Assembly: GCA_003171295.1 (NCBI GenBank) | Contig: PMYF01000591.1 | Coordinates: 25,268 to 35,773, forward strand | DNA: 10,506 bases | DNA from: Acidobacteriota bacterium | GTDB taxonomy: Bacteria; Acidobacteriota; Terriglobia; UBA7540 | Direction: 5' to 3' | In this document: in pieces, positions 1 to 6,326 of the stretch | How the letters are laid out: the number at the start of each line of letters is the position of its first letter | How positions within the stretch are numbered: position 1 is the first letter of the stretch | The notes under the pieces: model-generated | What the model was told of the DNA's origin: nothing | What the model saw: the letters and a program-made list of their open reading frames with translations, nothing else | Database searches by the model: none | Program-made: the position numbers and the translations under genes

Positions 1-105
1 GAAAGCCGCTGCAGCGGCTTTCAACGTCGAACCCCGCTCCACAACCATTTTCGCCAACTGCTCTCGACTATGAATCGTCAATCGGGCATTCTTGTGATAG
101 TCCAT
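1..105 (-). CDS. IS481-family transposase, N-terminal fragment (runs off the left edge)
   Basis: Thirty-five codons are visible, beginning ATG at 105-103. They encode a protein starting MDYHKNARLT, followed by SREQLAKMVVERG. The HKNARLT opening is a hallmark of IS481 transposases, whose N-terminus is a helix-turn-helix that binds the element ends; the DDE catalytic core would follow further left. A strong ribosome binding site, AGGAGAG on the minus strand (111-117), sits 5 bases before the ATG and supports this start. The reading frame is open to the window edge, with no sign of a frameshift in the visible part. Whether the full gene is intact cannot be judged. Its role would be cut-and-paste or copy-out movement of the element, unrelated to the neighbouring genes. 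Confidence 0.85.
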   Translation of the reverse strand, partial: MDYHKNARLTIHSREQLAKMVVERGSTLKAAAAAF

Positions 106-188
106 TCGGTCTCTCCTGAAAAACTGATTGCTCGTCACAACCAGCTTCTCTCGTTCAGATCGAATGGACAACCTGTTGAAACTTCGCA
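1..188 (-). mobile_element. IS481-family insertion sequence, one end (partial)
   Basis: The stretch carries the transposase N-terminus plus about 83 bp of upstream element sequence. Read on the minus strand inward from position 188 it begins TGCGAAGTTTCAACAGGTTG, which closely resembles the end of Bordetella IS481 as I remember it (TGTGAAGATTCAATAGG...). This places the element boundary at about 188; an alternative TGT end would be at 199. The rest of the element lies to the left of the window, so the second terminal repeat and any target duplication cannot be seen. The boundary is inferred from remembered similarity, not from a comparison of both ends. Confidence 0.7.
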
Positions 189-204
189 GCTAAAGCACAA
201 GAAT
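176..204 (+). promoter_or_regulatory. Possible outward promoter spanning the IS481 end
   Basis: TTGAAA (176-181) matches the -35 consensus at five of six positions and lies inside the IS terminal sequence. Exactly 17 bases later is AAGAAT (199-204), a -10-like hexamer matching four of six, outside the inferred element end. Transcription would start near 211 and read into the AsmA gene at 255. Outward transcription from IS481 copies has been described in Bordetella pertussis; here the promoter is only a sequence match. Promoter consensus in the host is unknown. Confidence 0.35.
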
Positions 205-254
205 GCGAGGGCTTCTTGGATGTAAAATTGGCAACTGCGTGCGAGGGAGGCCCC

Positions 255-1970
255 ATGAAACGAATCCTGAAAATTTCCGCTATTGGCGTGGCTGCACTGA
301 TCGCAGTGCTGCTGGTGGCTCCATTCTTTATCCCCGTCAACCGATTTCGTCCGATCATTGAGGAACGAGCTTCACAGGCTCTCGGCCGCAAGGTGCAGGT
401 TAGCGACCTCAGCCTGTCGTTGCTGAGTGGATCGGTCACTGCACAGAATCTCTCGATTGCCGATGATCCAAATTTCAGCGAGTCGGCGTTTCTACAAGCA
501 AAGACGGTGAAGATTGGAGTCAGGATCTTGCCGTTGATCTTCTCAAAATCGCTCGAGGTCACTGGCGTGACGATCGAGAATCCGGAGGTGACTCTGCTAC
601 GGAATTCACAGGGGAAGTGGAACTACTCTTCCCTGGGCGGATCGCAGCAAGCCAGCGGAGCACCTGCTGTTGCGCCGGCTGGAAGTGAAGCGCAGAAGAC
701 GAATAACGCCTCCCCCGGATCGTTCCTTATTCAGAAATTCTCACTTCGAGAGGGCCGCGTCAACATAGGTTCCATCAATTTGCAGAAGCGCAGCACTTAC
801 GATCATGTGAACGTGGAGACATCGAATGTATCCATGACTTCGAAGTTCCCGCTTGCAGTCACTGTGTCTCTACCCGGTGGTGGCACATTCCGGTTGACGG
901 GCAGTGTGGGCCCTGTGGATTTAGGAGATGCTACCTTAACTCCCCTCGATGCCAAACTTGAGGTGAACGGCTTGAATCTTGCTTCCACAGGTTTTCTTGA
1001 CCCCTCTGCCGGGCTCGGCGGGGTTGTTGACCTCTCGGCCGATATTTCTTCGCAGAACGGGATAGCGGAAACGAATGGAACAGCGAAACTCGCCAAGGCA
1101 TTGCTTGTCGCCGGAGGTTCAGCAGCGTCTGTGCCCGTGACGCTGGATTTTCACACAAAATACGATCTGACCAAGAGCTCCGGCGTTTTGAATCCTTCAA
1201 CCGTGAAGATCGGGAATGCAGTGGCTAACCTCAATGGCACTTATCAAACGGCCGCCGATCGAACGGTGTTGAGCGTAAAGCTGGACGCCAAGGGTATGCC
1301 GGCAACGGATTTGGAAGCGTTCCTGCCCGCGCTGGGCATTAACCTACCGAAAGGCGCGTCGCTTCAGGCAGGTACGATCGATGCCGACCTGAATATTTCA
1401 GGGCCGACGAACGATCTGGTCACCACCGGAAATGTCGGCCTCTTTTCGGCGAAGCTGGCGGGCTTCGATTTGGGATCGAAGATGACCGCAATCTCGGCGC
1501 TCAGCAGCGTCAAGACAGGAAAAGACCTTGACATAGACAAGATGACCACCAATCTGCGCGTGGCTCCGGACGGCTTGCGAGTCGATAATTTTCTTGCGGT
1601 TGTTCCCTCCCTTGGAAACCTCGCAGGCGCCGGAACTGTTGATGCGAAGAATCAACTCGATTTCAAAATGGCGGCCACACTTACCAATGTATTGGGCACT
1701 CTGGCCACGCCCGTATCGGGCATAGCCGGGGTTTTGGGAAAAGCTACCGGCGCCAAGAGTGGATGCAACAGCGGAACCACCGTACCTTTTATGATTCAGG
1801 GAACTATGTCGGAACCCAGATTTGTGCCCGATGTGGGCGGACTAGCCGCAGGGATGATTAAATCTCAAGCCGGTTGCATCGGGAAAGTGGCTTCAGGGCT
1901 AGGCCCGACATCAAAATCGGGCGCTATTAGCGGCATCTCGAACCTCTTCGGCAAAAAGAAGCAACCTTGA
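255..1970 (+). CDS. AsmA-family envelope protein
   Basis: A 571-residue protein of the AsmA / TamB-like group, which are inner-membrane-anchored proteins with long periplasmic beta-rich domains now linked to lipid transport to the outer membrane and envelope integrity. Residues 1-6 are basic, followed by one hydrophobic membrane segment (about 8-26) and then PVNRFRPIIEERASQALGRKV, the characteristic AsmA opening. Residues about 129-156 form a Ser/Ala/Gly/Pro-rich linker. The C-terminal half holds the family's repeated beta pattern, with a GAGTVDAKNQLDFKMAATL-type segment and a final VPFMIQGTMSEPRF motif typical of AsmA C-termini. I chose the ATG at 255 because GGGAGG (245-250) sits four bases upstream; an in-frame ATG at 216 would add 13 non-hydrophobic residues before the membrane anchor and has no clear binding site. 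The IS481 end lies only about 67 bp upstream, so the native promoter may have been displaced. No functional link to the downstream genes is apparent. Family assignment is firm; exact role is not known. Confidence 0.88.
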   Translation: MKRILKISAIGVAALIAVLLVAPFFIPVNRFRPIIEERASQALGRKVQVSDLSLSLLSGSVTAQNLSIADDPNFSESAFLQAKTVKIGVRILPLIFSKSLEVTGVTIENPEVTLLRNSQGKWNYSSLGGSQQASGAPAVAPAGSEAQKTNNASPGSFLIQKFSLREGRVNIGSINLQKRSTYDHVNVETSNVSMTSKFPLAVTVSLPGGGTFRLTGSVGPVDLGDATLTPLDAKLEVNGLNLASTGFLDPSAGLGGVVDLSADISSQNGIAETNGTAKLAKALLVAGGSAASVPVTLDFHTKYDLTKSSGVLNPSTVKIGNAVANLNGTYQTAADRTVLSVKLDAKGMPATDLEAFLPALGINLPKGASLQAGTIDADLNISGPTNDLVTTGNVGLFSAKLAGFDLGSKMTAISALSSVKTGKDLDIDKMTTNLRVAPDGLRVDNFLAVVPSLGNLAGAGTVDAKNQLDFKMAATLTNVLGTLATPVSGIAGVLGKATGAKSGCNSGTTVPFMIQGTMSEPRFVPDVGGLAAGMIKSQAGCIGKVASGLGPTSKSGAISGISNLFGKKKQP

Positions 1971-2039
1971 AACGCTTTGACGAGGACAACCCGCTGCACA
2001 AACAACACCGGAATACCGTCTTGTCGTGGCGGGGCGAAG

Positions 2040-2070
2040 GCATCGCCGCGGGCGGTTCTCGCGGCGATGC
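2040..2070 (+). other. Perfect 11-bp stem-loop in the gap before the methyltransferase gene
   Basis: GCATCGCCGCG (2040-2050) and its exact reverse complement CGCGGCGATGC (2060-2070) are separated by nine bases. The stem is GC-rich and would be very stable in RNA. No run of T follows on either strand, so it is not a standard intrinsic terminator. It lies 70 bp after the AsmA stop and 86 bp before the methyltransferase start, so it could be an mRNA 3' stabiliser, a Rho-linked end, a leader structure or an extragenic palindrome. Confidence 0.6.
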
Positions 2071-2155
2071 AAACCGCAACCACAGGCGGGGCCGGTCTTT
2101 CGCAACCACACTCGATGCTCTGATACAAAGGAAGTGGGCAGAAGGTTAAGCCATC

Positions 2156-3106
2156 ATGAAGAAGCTCTTGCACGAGGCAATCCTGGAGCGGCCCCTGCTC
2201 GGCGACGGGGCGATGGGAACGCAGTTGATGCTCGCCGGATTTGGGCAGGACAACTGCGGCGAAGCATGGAATCTGACGCATCCGGAGCGAGTGCTCACCA
2301 TTCAGCGCCGTTATGCCGAAGCCGGCTCGGAGTGCATCATCACCAACACCTTCGGCGGATCGCGCATCGCGCTCAACCGCCACGGCGAAGCGGAGAACAC
2401 AGCCGCCATCAACAAGGCGGGAGTGGAGATCGCACGCCAGGCCTTCGACAGCAGAGAAGGGTATGTGCTGGGAGACATCGGCCCGTTTGGCGGCTTGCTT
2501 GAGCCTTTTGGCGAATTCACCGAAGCTCAGGTTCGCAGCGCGTTTGAAGAGCAGGCCGCAGCTCTGGTCGAGGGCGGGGCGGACGCCATCATCGTGGAGA
2601 CGCAAACCGCGCTGGAAGAGCTATTGCTTGGCATGGAAGCCGCCCAGAGAGCGGGCGCGAAGTGCATTATCGGATCGATGGCCTACAACGTGAGTCTCGA
2701 CGGATCCAACTTCCGCACTATGATGGGCGTGGGACCGGAACGCGCCGCGAGGTTCATGGAGGAGCACGGAGCACACATCGTGGCCCTGAACTGCGGCGCC
2801 GGTATGGATATGCCGCGCGCGCTCATGGCCGTGAAGCGATACAAGAGCGTGAGCAGCCTGCCGGTGATGGTGCAGCCGAACGCCGGAAAACCACGGCTGG
2901 TGAACAACAGCATTGTGTACGACGAAACACCCGAGCAGATGATGAATGGCGTAATGCCGTTGCTGGAAGCGGGCGCGAATATCGTGGGCGCCTGCTGCGG
3001 CAGCACGCCGGAGCATATTCGCGCCTTTCGAAAGGCCATGGACGAGTTCCTGGAAATGAAGGGAATAGAACCCGGCGGAGCCCCGCGCAAGAATCAACCT
3101 CTGTGA
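2156..3106 (+). CDS. Homocysteine S-methyltransferase, stand-alone Hcy-binding domain
   Basis: A 316-residue protein that fits the zinc-dependent homocysteine S-methyltransferase fold (the N-terminal domain of MetH, also BHMT and MmuM). It transfers a methyl group to homocysteine to make methionine in the cytoplasm. Visible motifs are DGAMGT (17-22), NTFGG (64-68), VETQTALEE (147-155), LNCGAG (211-216) and GACCGST (278-284). Cys213, Cys280 and Cys281 match the three zinc ligands that activate the thiol. The end of the domain (ACCGSTPEHIRAF) is MetH-like. The folate, cobalamin and reactivation domains of a full MetH (about 1200 residues) are absent, and there is no MTHFR fusion. So it is either one piece of a split methionine synthase or an enzyme using betaine, S-methylmethionine or another donor. 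The start is supported by a GAAGG at 2141-2145, ten bases upstream, and by the early match of the DGAMGT motif. It reads in the same direction as the AsmA gene 185 bp upstream, with a hairpin between them. Confidence 0.87.
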   Translation: MKKLLHEAILERPLLGDGAMGTQLMLAGFGQDNCGEAWNLTHPERVLTIQRRYAEAGSECIITNTFGGSRIALNRHGEAENTAAINKAGVEIARQAFDSREGYVLGDIGPFGGLLEPFGEFTEAQVRSAFEEQAAALVEGGADAIIVETQTALEELLLGMEAAQRAGAKCIIGSMAYNVSLDGSNFRTMMGVGPERAARFMEEHGAHIVALNCGAGMDMPRALMAVKRYKSVSSLPVMVQPNAGKPRLVNNSIVYDETPEQMMNGVMPLLEAGANIVGACCGSTPEHIRAFRKAMDEFLEMKGIEPGGAPRKNQPL

Positions 3107-3175
3107 TATCAATATGGGTTCCGGAGGCAAGCTGCCCGGCGCACAGCGAGGAAAAGCCCGGAGGCCGGTAATGGC

Positions 3176-3209
3176 GTCCGTGGTTTCCGGCCATGGCGTG
3201 GCCGCGGAC
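3176..3209 (+). other. GC-rich stem-loop after the methyltransferase gene
   Basis: CGGCCA (3188-3193) pairs with TGGCCG (3199-3204) around a five-base loop. The helix can be extended by GTCCG (3176-3180) with CGGAC (3205-3209) if seven bases bulge out. It lies about 70 bp after the methyltransferase stop. No T-run follows, so a Rho-independent terminator is not supported; a transcript-end or processing structure is possible. GC-rich DNA makes such pairings fairly likely by chance. Confidence 0.25.
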
Positions 3210-3256
3210 CGCGATGCAGGGCCTGGAGAGTTCCCCGCAGGCTGTATCTAATATGC

Positions 3257-3270
3257 TTGAACGCATTCAA
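3257..3270. promoter_or_regulatory. TTGAA-N4-TTCAA dyad upstream of the A-T-TE gene
   Basis: TTGAA (3257-3261) and TTCAA (3266-3270) form a perfect inverted repeat with a four-base spacer, 74-87 bp before the synthetase start. The string TTGAACG recurs directly at 3285-3291, 28 bp downstream of its first copy. An AT-rich TAATAT (3249-3254) sits just left of the dyad and could serve as a -10 element, although no good -35 is found at the right distance. The arrangement suggests an operator region but is short enough to be chance. Confidence 0.3.
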
Positions 3271-3343
3271 TACGGAGAGATCTGTTGAACGGGTGACGGG
3301 GCTGAACCACCCTGCTCACCTTTGTGATTCTGGAGCGCAGTGA

Positions 3344-5995
3344 ATGCATCGTTCTGTATCGGCGGTACTCACGCCCATTGCACATTACGCTGAGCTCAAC
3401 CCTCACGCCCCTGCGCTCGTGGCTGCGAACGGCATGGCCCTGGATTATCAGGAGCTTTGGTGGCAGATTGAGGCGTGCCGCGAGCGGCTTGAGGAAGCCG
3501 GGATCTCGCCTGAAGAAATCGTTGCTGTGCTTGTGCCTCAAGGCGTGCTGCAACCAATCGCCGTTACAGGCGTGATGAGCTACTGCGCCTGCGCTCCTTT
3601 GCAGCCGAGAACGGCTGTTGCCGATGTAACCTCTCTTCTGCGCAGGCTCTCTGCATCCGCTCTTATCGCGTCTCCAGAGTTTGAGGCGGAATCCCGAGCC
3701 GCCGAAGCGTTGGGCATGACGGTTCTGCTGGCTCGTGCCGAAGTGTCTCCGAGGGAATGGCAAGTTCGCCGCACAGCCTCGCCGGTGCAGCGTAGAAGCG
3801 CGCGTTCCGATGCGAAGCTGATCTTTGCCACTTCTGCAACTACGAGCACGCCCAAGCTGGCGCCCCTGTCGGAAGGCAATGTGGAGGCAGGAACCGCGTC
3901 GAGGAGAAGCTCCCTGCGTTTGACTGCTTCGGACCGTCTGCTTCTGATGACTTCGCTCAGTCACATTACCGGAGCGGAGAATGCTCTTGCTCAATTCCAA
4001 TGTGGCGGCACGGTGATTGCAACAGGCGGGTTTGAACCGGCAGCTTACCTGGGCTGGCTGCGTGAATTGAGACCCACCTGGTACGCGTGCGCGCCGACGG
4101 TGCATCAGGCCGCGCTTGTACAACTGATGCGCGACCCTCCGGAGACACCGGTATCGCTGCGATTTATCCAATCCGCCGGGGCACCGCTCCCAGGCAAAGT
4201 GCGGCAAGGGTTGGAAGAGATTCTGCGAATCCCCGTATTCAACGACTACGGCATGACCGAGGCCTGCCCGATCGCGGTCGACACATTCATCCCCGGCGGC
4301 AGTGTTCCGAATTCTGCCGGGAAATCCTGCGGACTGGAAATTCGCATTATGGGGCCTGGAGGTCAGCTGACCTCGCCTGGGGTTGAGGGCGAGATCGTGG
4401 TACGCGGGCCCGCCGTTTTTTCTGGATACCTCGACGACCCCGAAGCAAACCGCGCTGCATTTCAGGATGGCTGGTTCCGGACGGGCGATTTGGGCCGCCT
4501 GGATGCAGATGGCAACCTGTTTGTGACGGGCCGGCTCAAAGAGATGATCAACCGCGGCGGGGAGAAGGTTGTGCCCAGCGAAGTGGACGCGGTGATGGCG
4601 TCTCATCCGGCAGTGCTTGAGGCCGCGGCGTTTTCCGTGCCCCATCCCACGCTGGGCGAAGACGTGGCCTGCGCCGTGGTTTTGCGCCCTGCAACCGAAT
4701 CGCCTCTTCGCGCTGGAGAGCTTCGCCGCTTCGCGGCAGCGCAGTTAGCCAGGTTCAAGGTTCCCAGCCGCATCTATTTTGTGGACGAGATTCCGCGCGG
4801 CGAACTCGGCAAGCCACAGCGATGGGTGCTGGCGGAGCGGCTGGGCGGCAAGCGGGGCGCTCCGCCCTCGCCGGCCGAGATGTCGAACCGCAAAAGCGAC
4901 GAGGTTTTTTACAGGGCCTACGAGATCTGGACACGGATTCTGGAGCGCGACGACCTCGGTTTCGAGGAGAACTTCTTCGACGCGGGAGGAGACTCGCTGG
5001 GCGCGATCACCATGCTCGCCGAAGTGGACCAGCGTTTCGGCAGCCAGGCCAGCGCCCTGGCGGCTAGCTTTCTTGACGAGCCCACGCTCGCGCACCTGGT
5101 GGAATTGGTTGGCAGGGCCCCAATCCCGCGGCCCAGCGAGATTGCCACGAGCGATATCCGCGTTTTTCCCGTCCGCGAAGAAGGGTCCGCACTACGGCTC
5201 TTCTGCATCCCCGCCGACGGAGACGAGGGCCTTTACTTCCGGCGGCTGGCGACGCATCTGCGCGGACGGATAGATCTATGCATGATTCGCCCGGCCAATA
5301 CGTGGTTCAGCCAGTCGCTTTTCACCTTCGAGCAGGCCGGCGCAACCACAGCCAGGCTGATCCGCCAGTCGCAACCGGAAGGGCCGTATTTTGTGGGCGG
5401 CTATTGTTCCGGCGGGGTTGTCGCCGTCGAGGCGGCTCGGCAACTCATCCGCGAAGGTCAGAAGGTCCGGCTGGTTCTGTTTGACACCTACGTGCCGGGC
5501 TTCCCTTCTCCGTTGCGCGGCTGGCGAACGTGGGCAGAAAGCGCCCGCTGCCAGTGGCGCGCGCGCGGCAAAGCCGGCAACGAAAACTATGCCCTGGATC
5601 CTGGTTTCGTTATCAAGCGCCTGGCTTGGCTGGCGATGGTCCCTCTGCGCCGGCTCCTTACTCCCGTGCAGCACGCTGCCATCGTCCAGTGGTTTCTTCG
5701 CCGGGCGCAAGAAGGAAATCTCCCTCTTTACAAGGCCCGTCCCATCGAGGCCCCAATCCTTCACTTCCTTTGCGCGCATGAGCCCAATGTGATCGGCCGC
5801 GATTCCCGCTTGGGCTGGAGAGCGATGGCTCTCAGCGGCATCGAAGAACAGTACACGGCATTTGACCACGTGAATGTGTTCCACGAGTCGAATCTGCCGA
5901 AGATGGTGGACACGCTGCTGAGGTGGTCAGACGGCCGGCATCTGGTTGACCAGCCGGGGACAGGGCAGGGCGCGCAGGCCGAAGTCAAGTCCTGA
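3344..5995 (+). CDS. Single-module A-T-TE synthetase (adenylation, carrier protein, thioesterase)
   Basis: An 883-residue three-domain enzyme. Residues about 10-500 are an AMP-forming adenylation domain with NDYGMTEA (300-307), WFRTGDLGRL (377-386), GRLKEMINRGGEKVVPSEVD (396-415) and the C-terminal catalytic lysine Lys490 in LGKPQR. Residues about 519-590 are a carrier domain with FFDAGGDSL, Ser551 being the phosphopantetheine site. Residues about 605-865 are an alpha/beta-hydrolase thioesterase with GGYCSGG; Cys688 takes the nucleophile position, with Asp714 and His842 as likely partners. The enzyme should activate a carboxylic acid with ATP, load it on the carrier arm and release, dimerise or cyclise it. 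The region SLSHITG (204-210) resembles acyl/aryl-acid ligases, and I do not see the aspartate that binds an amino group in amino-acid-specific A domains, so a fatty, aryl or keto acid is more likely (inference). The ATP loop reads TSATTSTPK (163-171) instead of TSGTTGxPK. No condensation domain and no PPTase are nearby. GGAG (3332-3335) eight bases upstream supports the start. The same A-T-TE layout is known from atromentin/ralfuranone-type synthetases; the product here is unknown. Confidence 0.88.
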   Translation: MHRSVSAVLTPIAHYAELNPHAPALVAANGMALDYQELWWQIEACRERLEEAGISPEEIVAVLVPQGVLQPIAVTGVMSYCACAPLQPRTAVADVTSLLRRLSASALIASPEFEAESRAAEALGMTVLLARAEVSPREWQVRRTASPVQRRSARSDAKLIFATSATTSTPKLAPLSEGNVEAGTASRRSSLRLTASDRLLLMTSLSHITGAENALAQFQCGGTVIATGGFEPAAYLGWLRELRPTWYACAPTVHQAALVQLMRDPPETPVSLRFIQSAGAPLPGKVRQGLEEILRIPVFNDYGMTEACPIAVDTFIPGGSVPNSAGKSCGLEIRIMGPGGQLTSPGVEGEIVVRGPAVFSGYLDDPEANRAAFQDGWFRTGDLGRLDADGNLFVTGRLKEMINRGGEKVVPSEVDAVMASHPAVLEAAAFSVPHPTLGEDVACAVVLRPATESPLRAGELRRFAAAQLARFKVPSRIYFVDEIPRGELGKPQRWVLAERLGGKRGAPPSPAEMSNRKSDEVFYRAYEIWTRILERDDLGFEENFFDAGGDSLGAITMLAEVDQRFGSQASALAASFLDEPTLAHLVELVGRAPIPRPSEIATSDIRVFPVREEGSALRLFCIPADGDEGLYFRRLATHLRGRIDLCMIRPANTWFSQSLFTFEQAGATTARLIRQSQPEGPYFVGGYCSGGVVAVEAARQLIREGQKVRLVLFDTYVPGFPSPLRGWRTWAESARCQWRARGKAGNENYALDPGFVIKRLAWLAMVPLRRLLTPVQHAAIVQWFLRRAQEGNLPLYKARPIEAPILHFLCAHEPNVIGRDSRLGWRAMALSGIEEQYTAFDHVNVFHESNLPKMVDTLLRWSDGRHLVDQPGTGQGAQAEVKS

Positions 5996-6226
5996 CTTCC
6001 GCATTCGTCACACGCTTGTCTTTGCGCGGCGATCGGCTGGGGGGAAAACTATGCGACGGCGCAATCCTGCAACTATTTGCCGTTCTTCCTCGTCCACCCA
6101 ATAACGTGCCTGCGCGCGGCTGGGTGAGTTGTGGGCTGAGGTGCATAGGTCATTGTCGCCTGCACCGCACTTGAGCGAAAACCATGCAGGCGCATGCACT
6201 TTTGGGCAGTACAGCGCACCTGGTAG

Positions 6227-6235
6227 TGACATAAT
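6227..6235 (+). promoter_or_regulatory. Possible extended -10 promoter for the efflux operon
   Basis: TGACATAAT fits the extended -10 pattern TGnTATAAT with one mismatch in the hexamer (CATAAT). A TTG-containing -35 at the normal distance is missing; TTGGGC at 6202-6207 is 22 bases away, too far. Extended -10 promoters can work without a good -35. Transcription would begin near 6242 and give a leader of about 85 bases that includes the dyad at 6295-6314. Confidence 0.3.
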
Positions 6236-6294
6236 CGTTTGCACATCCAGGCCACGATTTCGAATATGAGAAAATGTCCCTATCAAACCAGGTG

Positions 6295-6314
6295 TTCGTA
6301 ACGAGACCTACGAA
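6295..6314. promoter_or_regulatory. Perfect TTCGTA-N8-TACGAA dyad before the adaptor gene
   Basis: TTCGTA (6295-6300) and TACGAA (6309-6314) are exact reverse complements with eight bases between them, ending 12 bases before the adaptor ATG. A repressor dimer bound here would block the operon, as TetR- or MarR-type regulators do for many RND pumps. As RNA it could form a small hairpin next to the weak ribosome binding region (AGAAG, 6316-6320). No regulator gene is visible in the window. Confidence 0.4.
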
Positions 6315-6326
6315 AAGAAGAATAAG

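Larger units (their letters stand above)
5996..6326. other. 331-bp non-coding gap between the synthetase and the efflux operon
   Basis: I find no convincing gene here on either strand: the short open frames have no recognisable protein and no good ribosome binding sites. The gap holds a possible extended -10 promoter (6227-6235) and a perfect dyad (6295-6314), both described separately. A 6-bp inverted repeat, GGTGCA / TGCACC, flanks about 15 bases near 6140-6166, and CATGCA occurs twice close together near 6183-6197; both are weak. There is no obvious T-tailed terminator for the synthetase gene. Confidence 0.6.

Noticed and set aside
1979..2025. A possible S-adenosylhomocysteine riboswitch upstream of the methyltransferase: GACGAGGA and CGCTGCA, with GACGAG able to pair with CTTGTC at 2020-2025.
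   Set aside because: The conserved GAGCGCTGC block is interrupted by extra bases and the conserved GCCC segment and downstream pseudoknot partner are not found. An Infernal scan with the SAH riboswitch model would settle it; a significant hit would reverse this.
1967..2149. A 60-codon TTG-started frame filling the gap between asmA and the methyltransferase gene, overlapping the asmA stop and ending 6 bases before the next ATG.
   Set aside because: The fit to the gap is striking, but there is no ribosome binding site, the composition (Arg/Gly/Asn/His) is not protein-like, and the frame runs through a perfect 11-bp palindrome.
2128..2150. A frameshifted longer methyltransferase starting upstream of 2156.
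   Set aside because: The family's DGAMGT motif falls at residues 17-22 from the ATG at 2156, the normal distance, and a TAA stop lies just upstream.
1865..2605. A 246-codon minus-strand frame across the asmA-methyltransferase junction.
   Set aside because: It overlaps two well-supported genes antisense and shows no domain.
3176..3209. An intrinsic transcription terminator after the methyltransferase gene.
   Set aside because: The hairpin needs a seven-base bulge to be strong and no T-run follows, so it is listed only as a stem-loop.
3248..4645. A 465-codon open frame on the minus strand, opposite the adenylation domain.
   Set aside because: It is antisense to a gene with clear family motifs, its translation is rich in Arg/His/Cys with no recognisable domain, and such shadow frames are common in GC-rich DNA.
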